NCBI GenBank assembly: GCA_964416195.1
Contig: CAYQDB010000001.1
Span: forward strand, 1 to 64,000
DNA from: CAYQDB01 sp964416195
Lineage (GTDB): Bacteria; Zixibacteria; MSB-5A5; GN15; FEB-12
Direction: 5' to 3'
DNA: 64,000 nt
In this document: one piece after another, positions 8,925 through 18,600 of the stretch
Layout: every line of letters starts with the position of its first letter
Position numbering within the stretch: position 1 is the first letter of the stretch
The notes under the pieces: generated by a model
Told to the model about the DNA's origin: nothing
What the model saw: only the letters and a program-made list of their open reading frames with translations
Databases searched by the model: none
Translations under genes and position numbers: made by a program

Positions 8925-10667
8925 ATGAGACGTATTTGGCCAGTCATTATTGTTTTGACTCTTTGGGTAACGGGGTGTGGTCCGGCTTTCATTTCCGAGG
9001 GAAACATTGGAGAACACAAGTACGTTGTTGCCAGGGTGGACACTCTCTATTCGTTGAGGATGCCGGAGCTCTACGAAGCACTGGTGCACAGCAAGTTGCT
9101 TCCAAACGGCGGGACACTCTCCTCAAATCAGGTAAAAGCCTTCCTTGACAGCATCCTGTGTGATACGCTGGCGGGCTTTGAGGCAGACCGGCTGGACCTC
9201 AGCGAGCATTATGACAGCTACAGGATATACAAACAGCGCTATCACAGGTTGTTGACGACGCGATATCTCGATGAGGTTGTCTACAAGACGATAATATTGG
9301 ATTCACAGGAAGTAGTTGATTTCTACAACAGACGTCCCGATCTCTTTGCTGTCGAAGAACAGGTGTTACTCCATCAGATTCTTATTTCACCGCTTGGCTT
9401 GAAAAACGGTCCTGATTCTCTACATTGCCGCTCACTAACGCCTGAACAACTTGAGAAGGAAACGGCCGAATATGCCCAGCAGATACGTAGGTTGTTGGAT
9501 TTCGGCGAGCCCTTTTCGGAGGTTGCGCATAAGTACTCACATGACACGTATTCCCAAGACCGAGATGGGCTGGTAGGCTGGACGAAGAGAGGGGTATACC
9601 TTGACCCGTTTGATTCGATTGCATTTGCAATGGAGCCCGGGGATATTTCGCAGCTTTACCACGACAAATCCGGTTGGCATATTCTTTACGTTGAGGATCA
9701 TATTGCTGAGGGGGTCCCATCGCTTGACGAGCAACAGTATGGTACAGCCATGATGTCGTTGAAACAGGATAAAGCCAACAAGATCGGGGTTCCCCTCAGA
9801 GATTCCCTGCTTGCACAGATACACCTGGTGTTCAACGAAGAGCTTCTTGACACCAATGTCTACCTTGTAGACAAGCCGACATGGGCGGCAATTGTCAATG
9901 GCCAAGACACGATAGAGTTCTATGATATGTGGACGTTTGAGAATGCTTATCGTAAAAAATATGATGTTGACAATACAACACCTGAGATGAAAAAGGCGAT
10001 GCTTCATACATTTGCGGGGCGCTATGCTTTTGTACAGGCGGCGCGCACCACGGGCATTGACACCCTGCCGGACGTAGTTGCCGGAGAAGCGGCGCTCAGA
10101 CATAAATACTCAAAAGCGATTATCTCAGAGGGACGTCGGGAAGCGCTGTGGAATCCTCCCGACAGCCTGATAGAGAAATACTACAATGAGCACGTGAGTG
10201 AATACAAGGCCGAAAAGCCATTACGTATTCAGCACATTATCGTAGATGATTCCGTGTTCGGGGAATTCGTGCGAGACCAGGCGCTGTCGGGTGTTGACTT
10301 TATCGAACTGGCCAAGGAGTACTATCCTGGAGAACCGAGCATCAGGGCTGACCTGGCTAACCTCGGTGAGATTGGTCCGAAGGATGTTCCTCCAGAGCTT
10401 TATAATGTTGCGCTCACGACACCTGTGGGGGGAATATCTCATCCTGTCAAGACCCAATATGGGTATCATATTGTCAAAGTTCTCAGCCAGGCTACTTCGA
10501 TGAGCGTCGACCAGGTTCGATACAAGATTATACCGATTCTCAGGAAAGAGCATGCCCACCAGGTCTTCAACAAGTATCGGAATGAATTGTATGCACATTT
10601 CAATGTGCGTTTCCCCCATAGAATATATCCCGTTCATCTAAGGCCGCTTACGGACCGCCCAAAATAG
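8925..10667 (+). CDS. Lipoprotein peptidyl-prolyl isomerase with two parvulin domains (PrsA/SurA type)
   Basis: 580 residues. The N-terminus is a lipoprotein signal (MRRIWPVIIVLTLWVTGC) with the lipobox cysteine at residue 18, so it should be membrane anchored in the periplasm. Two PpiC-type rotamase domains are visible: one around residues 145-270 (EEQVLLHQILIS through DKSGWHILYVED) and one around 430-530 (KPLRIQHIIVDD through TQYGYHIVKVL). This layout matches SurA/PrsA-type folding catalysts for exported proteins. The frame is open upstream, but the ATG giving a proper lipobox is the sensible start. It lies three bases before the next gene and fits the heavy outer-membrane and surface protein load encoded nearby. 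Confidence 0.88.
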   Translation: MRRIWPVIIVLTLWVTGCGPAFISEGNIGEHKYVVARVDTLYSLRMPELYEALVHSKLLPNGGTLSSNQVKAFLDSILCDTLAGFEADRLDLSEHYDSYRIYKQRYHRLLTTRYLDEVVYKTIILDSQEVVDFYNRRPDLFAVEEQVLLHQILISPLGLKNGPDSLHCRSLTPEQLEKETAEYAQQIRRLLDFGEPFSEVAHKYSHDTYSQDRDGLVGWTKRGVYLDPFDSIAFAMEPGDISQLYHDKSGWHILYVEDHIAEGVPSLDEQQYGTAMMSLKQDKANKIGVPLRDSLLAQIHLVFNEELLDTNVYLVDKPTWAAIVNGQDTIEFYDMWTFENAYRKKYDVDNTTPEMKKAMLHTFAGRYAFVQAARTTGIDTLPDVVAGEAALRHKYSKAIISEGRREALWNPPDSLIEKYYNEHVSEYKAEKPLRIQHIIVDDSVFGEFVRDQALSGVDFIELAKEYYPGEPSIRADLANLGEIGPKDVPPELYNVALTTPVGGISHPVKTQYGYHIVKVLSQATSMSVDQVRYKIIPILRKEHAHQVFNKYRNELYAHFNVRFPHRIYPVHLRPLTDRPK

Positions 10668-10669
10668 CA

Positions 10670-11299
10670 ATGGCTGACAAAACTCCGACGGCATCAGCCC
10701 AGATCACGTTCGGTCAGGAACTGGCGCGCAAAGCTACCCACGTGGGCGCTTTGGTGATTCCAGGTGGCTATTACTTCCTGGGGCTCAACAGGTCAGATAT
10801 GCTGATCATTATGGTCCCGATAACGGCCATTATGATATTGATTGATATTGCCAGGATACGCCAATGGCGATTCTGGAGATCATTTGCGGGGAAAATCATA
10901 TCACCTTTGGTCCGACAACATGAGAAGGCCGGAGACTTCATGGGTGCGACATATATTCTCCTCGCGGTATGCCTTACGGTGACTCTGTACGACAAGCCGA
11001 TAGCCGTTGCTGCGCTGGCATTTATCATTGTTGGCGATACCCTTGCCGCCCTCATTGGACGCAGATTTGGCCGACACAGATTTGGAAACAAGTCCATTGA
11101 GGGTTCTCTGGCATGTCTGGGCGGTTGCGCCATTGTGGCAGTTATAGTGCCGAATCTGACATGGGAAGTGCGTTTTTCCGGGGCGATAGTAGCCACAATT
11201 GTTGAGGCCCTCCCTCTTGGCACTGATGATAACATAACGGTGCCTGTTCTTTCAGGTCTGTGGATGACGCTTCTGAGTAGAATTCTAACGAATTTCTAA
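10670..11299 (+). CDS. Polytopic SEC59/DGK1/VTE5-like CTP-dependent lipid kinase
   Basis: 209 residues, mostly hydrophobic, with about six membrane segments. The motifs GDTLAALIGRRFGRHRFGNKSIEGSLA and EALPLGTDDNITVPVLSG are characteristic of the family that includes yeast diacylglycerol kinase Dgk1, dolichol kinase Sec59 and plant phytol kinase VTE5, which phosphorylate lipid alcohols using CTP. The bacterial substrate is unknown; a polyprenol or diacylglycerol is likely. The ATG lies three bases after the stop of the PPIase lipoprotein, so the two genes are probably one operon. Confidence 0.8.
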   Translation: MADKTPTASAQITFGQELARKATHVGALVIPGGYYFLGLNRSDMLIIMVPITAIMILIDIARIRQWRFWRSFAGKIISPLVRQHEKAGDFMGATYILLAVCLTVTLYDKPIAVAALAFIIVGDTLAALIGRRFGRHRFGNKSIEGSLACLGGCAIVAVIVPNLTWEVRFSGAIVATIVEALPLGTDDNITVPVLSGLWMTLLSRILTNF

Positions 11300-11315
11300 C
11301 CAGACCGATTTTTTT

Positions 11316-11346
11316 TTGTAGTTATTTCCAAGAAAGCTCGTATAAT
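11316..11346 (+). promoter_or_regulatory. Candidate sigma-70 promoter for the cold-shock gene
   Basis: A perfect TATAAT (11341-11346) with a TTGTAG 19 bases upstream, in an AT-rich patch just after the lipid kinase gene. The predicted 5' leader to the cold-shock ATG is about 35 bases. The -35 box is poor and the spacing long, so confidence rests mainly on the -10 box. Confidence 0.45.
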
Positions 11347-11386
11347 AGATAGTAGACAACTCATGGTGTCCATTGGAGGATAGGGC

Positions 11387-11593
11387 ATGTCAAAAGGTAA
11401 GGTTAAGTATTTCAATGACTTAAAGGGTTGGGGCATTATTGCGTCTGAGGACTCAAGACATGATGTCTATGTCCACTACACGGCGATTAATATGGATGGA
11501 TTCAAGACCCTACAGAAAGGGCAGGAAGTACTCTATGAGATTGCCCAGACCGACAACGGATTTCAGGCTCGGAATGTGACTCCGGCTAACTAA
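11387..11593 (+). CDS. Cold-shock domain protein (CspA family)
   Basis: 68 residues, the standard length of a single cold-shock OB-fold that binds single-stranded RNA/DNA. It begins MSKGKVKYFNDLKGWGII, and the RNP2 region reads DVYVHYTAI. Relative to the usual KGFGFI and VFVHFSAI, the stacking aromatic residues are changed (F to W, F to I, F to Y), so it is a divergent member. The ATG follows GGAGGA with good spacing, and a strong terminator follows the stop, so it is a monocistronic unit. Its role in cold response or general RNA chaperoning cannot be read from the sequence. Confidence 0.92.
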   Translation: MSKGKVKYFNDLKGWGIIASEDSRHDVYVHYTAINMDGFKTLQKGQEVLYEIAQTDNGFQARNVTPAN

Positions 11594-11615
11594 ACTGCCA
11601 GAATATGCTCCATCG

Positions 11616-11645
11616 AAAAGGCCGCCGATCTCGGCGGCCTTTTGT
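11616..11645 (+). terminator. Rho-independent terminator of the cold-shock gene
   Basis: AAAGGCCGCCGA and TCGGCGGCCTTTT form a long GC-rich stem with a very short loop followed by T residues, 23 bases after the cold-shock stop codon. The remaining bases up to recG (about 280) hold a short stretch resembling the edge of the dispersed repeat (GACTGTCCCAAAAGATGTC) and no gene that I can support. Confidence 0.88.
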
Positions 11646-11928
11646 GTTGGAGAGGCAATAGCTACGCAATTAGATGTCGGGTGGGGTGAGACTGTCCCAA
11701 AAGATGTCTGTTCTGTTGACTCTTGCGTCCGCCTCGGCAGATGTGTCAGCTGACAGCTCACAAAATCCACTGAGCAACAACCTTTTACTGAGCGACTCGT
11801 TAGCTCACACCACTGACTTCGTTGTTGCCAAGACCTGACGAAACCCAGAAAGAGTCCTCCTGTAGCTGCCAGCTTTCGCCAGACAATTCGTCATTGACAT
11901 ACTCACGGTAATAAGCCACTCTTAGGGC

Positions 11929-14025
11929 GTGGCTGAGATAAGACTCAATTCCCCTTTGCAGTATGTGAAAGGCGTCGGACCACGCAAAGCGGAGGTACTT
12001 GCCCAACATGGCCTCAACGAGGTGCGGGACCTGCTGTTTTATTTTCCACGTGCCTATCTCGACCGCACCAACATCGTCTCTATAGCCATAGCCAAGGTTA
12101 AAATCAATCAATCAGTAACCATTATTGGACGGGTCAAAGCTCACGGCGCTTTGTATGGACGCCGACGGAAAATGTATGGGGTCATTTTGGAGGACGACAC
12201 CGGGGCGATAACTCTTCGCTGGTTTCACGGCCTCAGGTACTGGGAGCGGCTTTTCAAAAAGGGACAGAAGTTTGCCGCTACCGGCATCGTCGGTTACTAC
12301 ACCGGATACCAGATGGTCCATCCTGAGCTGGAGCGACTGGAAGAAGACAGCGATCAGATGATCCATGCCGGACGCATTATCCCGGTCTATCCCCAGACGT
12401 CTGCACTGAACAGGATTGGTCTCAACAGCCGGGGAATACGGAGGCTCACCTCCTTTATCTTTGACAATTTGATGGAAAGAATCGAAGACCCGATCCCAAC
12501 AAAAGAAAACCGGAAACTTGGTCTTCCTTTACTTCACGAGGCGGTTGCAAGAATCCACTACCCCAACAGCCGTGATGACATTGAAGCCAGCCGGCGCCGC
12601 CTGGCCTTCGATGAGCTTCTGAAATTTCAATTTCTGGTTTTTCGCAGAAAGGGTCAGAAAGAAAGCGCAATTAAGAAGCACCGGTACGTTCCACCCGGAG
12701 AGAAACTGACGTCGTTCAAGAATGGGCTTCCATTCCAACTTACCGATGCACAGAAGAAAGCGATCCGAGAGATCTTTAGCGACATGCAGACGGCGCATCC
12801 CATGGCGCGACTTCTTCAGGGGGATGTTGGCTGTGGTAAAACGATCGTGGCTGTGCTGGCCGGGTTGTACGTGGCGGAGAACGGCCTTCAGACAGCCATT
12901 ATGGCTCCGACCGAAATCCTTGCCGAGCAACACTACCATACCTGGAGCGCCGCCCTTTCAGAGGTCGGTGTAACCAGCAGGCTTTTGACCGCAAGCCTCA
13001 AGCCATCTGAAAAAAAAGCAGTGGCGCAGAGCTGTGCCGAGGGTGAAACTCAAATCCTATTTGGGACTCATGCCCTCACATACGATTATGTCTCCTTCAG
13101 CAGATTGGGTCTCGTCGTTATCGATGAGCAGCACCGTTTCGGTGTACAGCAACGCGGCAAGCTTTATGCCAAGGGTGATAACCCGGACCTTCTGATCCTG
13201 ACAGCCACACCTATCCCTCGAACCCTGTCGTTGACGCTCTATGGCGACCTCGACATATCAACGATTGAGACTCTGCCTCCAGGTCGGTTACCAACGCGGA
13301 CAATCTGGCGTACCCACGATGTCCGTGACAAAGTGTATCAGTTTGTCAGAGAGGACGTTGAAAAGGGAGGGCAGGTGTACGTTATCTATCCGGTAATTGA
13401 GAGGTCAGATCAGATGGACCTGGAAAGTGTTGAGGAGGCATATCAGGAGTTATCGGCAGGGGAGTTTGCTCAGTTGCGGGTCGGGATGGTGCACGGAAAA
13501 ATGAAATCGAAAGAACGAGAGACTGTCCTCGAGCAGTTCCGTTCCGGACAACTTGATATTCTTTTGTCCACTACCGTCGTCGAGGTTGGAATCGACAACC
13601 CCAAGGCCACGGTTATGATTATTGAGCACGCCGAGCGATTCGGCCTGGCACAATTGCACCAGTTGAGGGGAAGAATCGGTCGTGGCCGGAAGCAGGCGAC
13701 ACTGGTGGCGCTGGCCCATCCGCCGATCTCGGATGTGGCGCGTCGACGTCTTGAGATGTTTGTCGTCACCACGGATGGTTTCAAGATCGCCGAGGCAGAC
13801 CTGGAACTGAGAGGGCCGGGAGAGATGTTCGGAGTGCGCCAGTCCGGCCTGCCGGAGTTTCGGGCGGTGAGACTCTCCGCCGACCGTGATCTGATAGAAG
13901 CCGGCCATCGCCTTCTGGAGGGGCTGTTTGCCCCCGACGAGCGGCTTGACAGAGAATATCAAAGCCTGTATAACTACCTGAGCAAAACAACCTCTAAAAA
14001 GGAGACACTTTTGGGTGGCGGTTGA
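11929..14025 (+). CDS. recG: ATP-dependent DNA helicase RecG
   Basis: 698 residues, close to the usual RecG length of about 690. The N-terminal wedge domain starts PLQYVKGVGPRKAEVLAQHG and contains an OB fold. The helicase core has motif I GDVGCGKT (about residues 298-305), motif II DEQH (about 398), the TATPIPRTL motif III, and motif VI with QLHQLRGRIGRG. A C-terminal RecG TRG-like region follows (DLELRGPGEMFGVRQSG). It reverses stalled replication forks and processes branched DNA. The GTG chosen gives the standard N-terminus; the ribosome site (CTTAGGGC) is weak. Confidence 0.96.
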   Translation: MAEIRLNSPLQYVKGVGPRKAEVLAQHGLNEVRDLLFYFPRAYLDRTNIVSIAIAKVKINQSVTIIGRVKAHGALYGRRRKMYGVILEDDTGAITLRWFHGLRYWERLFKKGQKFAATGIVGYYTGYQMVHPELERLEEDSDQMIHAGRIIPVYPQTSALNRIGLNSRGIRRLTSFIFDNLMERIEDPIPTKENRKLGLPLLHEAVARIHYPNSRDDIEASRRRLAFDELLKFQFLVFRRKGQKESAIKKHRYVPPGEKLTSFKNGLPFQLTDAQKKAIREIFSDMQTAHPMARLLQGDVGCGKTIVAVLAGLYVAENGLQTAIMAPTEILAEQHYHTWSAALSEVGVTSRLLTASLKPSEKKAVAQSCAEGETQILFGTHALTYDYVSFSRLGLVVIDEQHRFGVQQRGKLYAKGDNPDLLILTATPIPRTLSLTLYGDLDISTIETLPPGRLPTRTIWRTHDVRDKVYQFVREDVEKGGQVYVIYPVIERSDQMDLESVEEAYQELSAGEFAQLRVGMVHGKMKSKERETVLEQFRSGQLDILLSTTVVEVGIDNPKATVMIIEHAERFGLAQLHQLRGRIGRGRKQATLVALAHPPISDVARRRLEMFVVTTDGFKIAEADLELRGPGEMFGVRQSGLPEFRAVRLSADRDLIEAGHRLLEGLFAPDERLDREYQSLYNYLSKTTSKKETLLGGG

Positions 14026-14081
14026 CAGGCATCCTGTGGATGTCTTCAGTAATGAAACAAAATGACACGGGAGTTCTCAAT

Positions 14082-14477
14082 ATGACTGAGCCAGAGGAAA
14101 ACATTGATCTGCACTTCCTTCAACTCGTCCTGTCACTGCAGGCAAGCGCCATGCAACAGATGGGGAAAATCGCCTCGCCAATTTCGGGGAAGGTTGAGCG
14201 GAATCTGGATGTCGCTAGACACAGCATTGACATTATCAGCATGCTCGAGAACAAGATGGCGGGAAACCTGACAAAAGAGGAAGCCGAGCTTCTCAAGCAT
14301 GTTCTCTATGAACTGCGGCTGAATTATGTCGATGAAACCAAAAAGGACAAAACGAAAAAGGCTGAACCGGAAACCGTAGAGAAGGGAGAATCCGGCGAGG
14401 AGGAAAAACAAGCTGCTGAGCAAGAAGGTGAATCCGAAAAAGTCGAACCGGATACTCCTTCCAATACGGATCAGTAG
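14082..14477 (+). CDS. DUF1844 domain protein
   Basis: 131 residues from an ATG eight bases after GGGAG. The first half is the DUF1844 domain (HFLQLVLSLQASAMQQMG, then RHSIDIISMLENK and LLKHVLYELRLNYV), a small helical domain of unknown function common in deltaproteobacteria, FCB bacteria and relatives. The second half is low-complexity and very acidic/lysine-rich, ending SNTDQ, and is probably disordered. The frame is open further upstream to an ATG at 14052 and to the end of recG, so the N-terminus is not certain. The recG-DUF1844-murB order suggests one transcript. Confidence 0.8.
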   Translation: MTEPEENIDLHFLQLVLSLQASAMQQMGKIASPISGKVERNLDVARHSIDIISMLENKMAGNLTKEEAELLKHVLYELRLNYVDETKKDKTKKAEPETVEKGESGEEEKQAAEQEGESEKVEPDTPSNTDQ

Positions 14478-14646
14478 CAAGGTCTACGTTTGGTCTTTTG
14501 CCGTCCTGACTTGTATAAGCGAATGAGGCGGTGCCGTCTGTCGGCCTGTGGCGAAGCTCCGTTTGGGCTTGATTTTCGCGGCTTCACAGGTTAAATTGGG
14601 GTGAGTGAAAGTGACTGATTGGCTTTCAGTTAACCGAAAGATATCA

Positions 14647-15558
14647 ATGTCCGCAATGAAAGCCCTGTTTGGCTCCAAGTTGGAATTCGACAAAGGACTG
14701 GCTGAGTTCAACAGTTTCAAGACCGGCGGCGCTGCCAAGTACTTCATTTCTACTCAGGCAGTTGATGACATTGTTCAGGCTGTGAAAGCAGCCAGGAAAC
14801 TGAAATTGCCTTGTTTTTTCCTGGGCGGTGGGTCCAATATCCTGGTTTCTGATCAGGGGTACGACGGCCTGATTATCAGGGTTGATATACAGGGACTGGA
14901 GCTTGCGGGAGACGCAGAGATTGTCTGCGGCGCCGGTGAAGAACTGTCGGCTCTTGTGGATTTTGCTGCCGAAAACGCCCTAACTGGTCTGGAATTTGCG
15001 GCAGGTATATGGGGAACTGTCGGCGGCGCAGTCTATGGCAATGCTGGAGCCTTTGGTAGCAATATCGGTTCGATTGTTACCGAGGTGGTGCTTGTAGACC
15101 GTGGAGGTGGGGTCAAGACAGTTAGCCCCGAGTATTGCCGGTTTGGCTACCGGGACTCGTATTTGAAAACAAGCGGCGAGGCGATAGTGAGTATTTACTT
15201 TAAGCTGGAAAAAGGAGACGTCGGCCGGATCAGGCAAAGGATTGATGAAATCCTCGCTCTTCGGAGAGAAAAGCATCCAGTCGAGGGTCGCTCCGCCGGT
15301 TGTTTCTTCAAGAATATCCCTGATGCTAAGCAGCCACACGGGGAAATCCCCGCCGGTCGCTTGCTCGAGGAAGTCGGAGCCAAACAGATGGCAGTTGGTG
15401 GCGCACGAGTGTTTGAAAACCACGCCAATATCATTGTCAACACCGGTTCCGCTACATCCAAAGACATCTTGGCGCTGGCGGAAATCCTCAAGAAAAGAGT
15501 GTACGAGAAATTTGGTATAATGCTGGAAGAGGAAGTAGTCCAGCTAGGGAAATTCTAA
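14647..15558 (+). CDS. murB: UDP-N-acetylenolpyruvoylglucosamine reductase MurB
   Basis: 303 residues from this ATG (a GTG at 14605 would add 14). It reduces UDP-GlcNAc-enolpyruvate to UDP-MurNAc with NADPH and FAD in peptidoglycan synthesis. FAD-binding signatures are FNSFKTGGAA, FLGGGSNILVSD and GIWGTVGGAVYGNAGAFG. The catalytic loop reads RSAGCFFKN: the serine that donates a proton in E. coli-type MurB is replaced here by Cys (about residue 219), as in some other bacterial MurB proteins. The closing GGARVFENHANIIVN and the final acidic EEEVVQLG match the family. The ordering GYRDSYLK lacks the long insert of type I enzymes, so it is a type II MurB. Confidence 0.94.
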   Translation: MSAMKALFGSKLEFDKGLAEFNSFKTGGAAKYFISTQAVDDIVQAVKAARKLKLPCFFLGGGSNILVSDQGYDGLIIRVDIQGLELAGDAEIVCGAGEELSALVDFAAENALTGLEFAAGIWGTVGGAVYGNAGAFGSNIGSIVTEVVLVDRGGGVKTVSPEYCRFGYRDSYLKTSGEAIVSIYFKLEKGDVGRIRQRIDEILALRREKHPVEGRSAGCFFKNIPDAKQPHGEIPAGRLLEEVGAKQMAVGGARVFENHANIIVNTGSATSKDILALAEILKKRVYEKFGIMLEEEVVQLGKF

Positions 15559-15622
15559 CAGGAGGAGGTTGCTTATCGAACCATCTTTAATGAGCTAAGA
15601 ACAACCGATACTATGCATTAGT

Positions 15623-18600
15623 GTGAGTTCTACATCGCGAAAGTTCGTTGTGCCTTTTCTGGGTAGCCTATTGCTCGCAAGCGTGGTGGTATGCCCAGCC
15701 AAAGGAGCAACCGGTTATTTTGGCTTTTTGGAGTCACCTCCTTCGTTCGTCTCACCTTACGATGAGCTCCCTCAGCGGCCGTCGGTAGCGTTATCTAACA
15801 GGTCGGCGCTGCTGCATGGCTATGCTCTCAAGCGTAGCCCGAAGTTCGTCAGATCAAATTTCCCGGCAAGTTCGATTACGTTCAATTCAGTATACTACAG
15901 AAAGGGAAGAATCGAGAAAACGATGATCCCTGTGACAGTTGACGCCCCGCAATTCCTGTCGTTCCGAAAGGGAAAAGCGGTTGATGAGAAGCTGTCGCGA
16001 TTGATAACCAAGTCGATAGCAAGTCCTGAGCAGGGACGTGGGCGCGGTGGACTGGGCATCACCGTGGGGTTGCCAAAAAGGCTCAATAAAGTCTTTGGCG
16101 AAGGCGGAGCAGGATTGAGGGTCTCGGGGTATCGCAGGATAATGTTCTCGGGGCGATCCCAGTGGAGCGACGCCGCCCAGTCAGATGTGTACAAGCAGAG
16201 TAAGTTTCCTTCCCTGAGCATGGAACAGACTTATCGCTTCGACATCAACGGCACCATCGGATCGAAAATTACGGTGAAGGTGTCCGAGGATAGTCAGCAG
16301 GACATTCCGTTGGCCAACCGGCTTATCATTCGGTACAAAGGTGATGAGGACGACATTCTCAAGTCAATCGAGGCCGGTAACACCACCCTGTCATTGCCCA
16401 GAACCAAGTTTGTTGGGTACTCCTCCAACATCCGCGGTCTTTTCGGAGTCAAGTCTGAAGCCCAAATCGGCAGATTGCGGCTTATCGGCATCGCCTCTCA
16501 GGAACAAGGATCATCCGAACGAATGTCTGTCACTCCCACCGGCGAAGAGAGCGCACAGCATACTCGTGACTACGTTTATGCCGAGGCACGAATCTTCGAT
16601 CTTGGGGATTCCACCGATTTTCAAAAGGGAGACACTGTAACAAACCTGTTTGCATACGAACAGGTGGATCGGCTTCAGGAAAGCGAATGGCTTCCCGCAT
16701 TCCTTGCAGTCGACCCCGGTAATATCGGCTCCTATTCGGCGGAGAACATAAACCTCAAAACAACCGGGGGAGTGAAACGGATTGACCCGGTCTCCTACTC
16801 ATTCTTCAGTGATCCCGTAAAGAATCAGCATTATATCGTCTTCAACTCCCGCCGCCGTTCAAACAGGGCCATCGGTGTATATATGGAGATACAGCGTGTG
16901 GGCGGAACAATCGACACTGTTGGTCACATCGGCGACACCGTGTTGCTGAAACTGCTGTATCACAGCGCCCCAAGTAACCAGTACAAGACATGGGGCTTAA
17001 TGTGGCGGAACTGCTATGAAATCCCGCGCGGCGTCTTAGCGGAGGATATCGATATCAAGGTGTTCAAAGGATCGGCAGGCAATGAGGGTACCTCCTCCAG
17101 CTTTGAGTTCCAGGAATCCGAGGGGAAAACACAGCGTTTGATTGAAATGCTGGGACTTGACCAGTACAATGAACTTAATCAGAAACTCCCCGACGGCAGG
17201 TTTGACGAGCGGTTGGAAATATTCAGACCCGACTGGGGGCTTCTGATCTTTCCCCACAGAAGGCCCTTTGCCGGCGAAACAACCTATGTGGATGCCAACG
17301 GGGTTTCTACTATTACGCTATTACCAAAAACGGACAAAATATATGACTACTTATCAGATAATGAAAAGACCGAAGCCAGTCAGTACTATATCCAGCTTGT
17401 CACCAAGGCGCGAAGTAGTATCATACGGCTGGGGAAACCCAACATTATCGAGGGGTCCGAAAGGGTAACGGTGAACGGCCAGCCGCTGCAGCGGGGGACG
17501 GGCTACAATATCCTGTACGACCTTGGCCAGATAACACTTTTGTCGGAAGAAGCCAACGATCCCAATGCCGATATCGACATCCAGTTTGAGTATGCTCCCT
17601 TCATGGCAGTTCAGAAAAAGACGCTGCTGGGAATGAGAGCTGAGTACACATGGAGTAAGAACCTGGAATTTGGCTCTACATTTCTCTACAAATCCGACAA
17701 AGCCCAGGATCGCAAGCCGCGCGTCGGACAGGAGACGGCCCGAGCTATTGTATATTCCGTTGACGGCTCCTGGCGTACGCAAGCGAACTTTCTGACGTCT
17801 CTGGCTGACGCTCTACCGCTGGTGGAAACAGAGGCGGCATCGAACTTCAGGGTCGAAGGAGAGCTGGCACAATCCCGTCCCAATCCCAATGTCGACAATA
17901 TTGCCTACGTGGACGATTTCGAGGCCGCCCAGGAACAGCTTTCCCTGGGCACCCAGCGAACAATCTGGAAAACAGCCTCGTGGCCGGTGCAGGCGGATTC
18001 CTCATCGCTGGAACGCGGGAAAATCCTCTGGCACGCCCCTCGCAACCCACTGGACATCAGGGAGGTTTGGGATGTCGATCCCAAGCAAGGCGAGGGAACT
18101 ATCCGCCCCCTGCGCCTGATATTCCGTCCTGACGTTAACTCCGTCCAGTCCTGGGGGGGCATCATGCGCGGCTTCTATCAGCGAATAGATGCGCAGCGCG
18201 TCCAGTTGTTGGAGTTGCGAGCGAAAGTGAACGAAGGGGCGCGGGGCAAACTCCATATTGACATTGGCAGGATCAGCGAAGATTTGAATAGCGATGGTGT
18301 CGCAAATACAGAGGATAACGTCCAACCGAACGATGCCCTTGAAAAAGTGGAGGATGTTGGCCTGGATGGGCTTGCCGACTCTCTGGAGCCGGGTTACGAT
18401 CCGGACACCTTGCCCGATCCCAACGGCGATAACTGGTATTTCATGGGTGATGGAAAGTGTCCCTTGTCGCAGGATTTATGCGATCAGCTTGACAATGAAG
18501 ATAGCCCACTCTGGGATATTGACTCGATTTACTACGAATGGCTTAACGGCACTGAGGGCAATATTGATGACCCCGGCTGGTTAGGAATACCTGACAAGGA

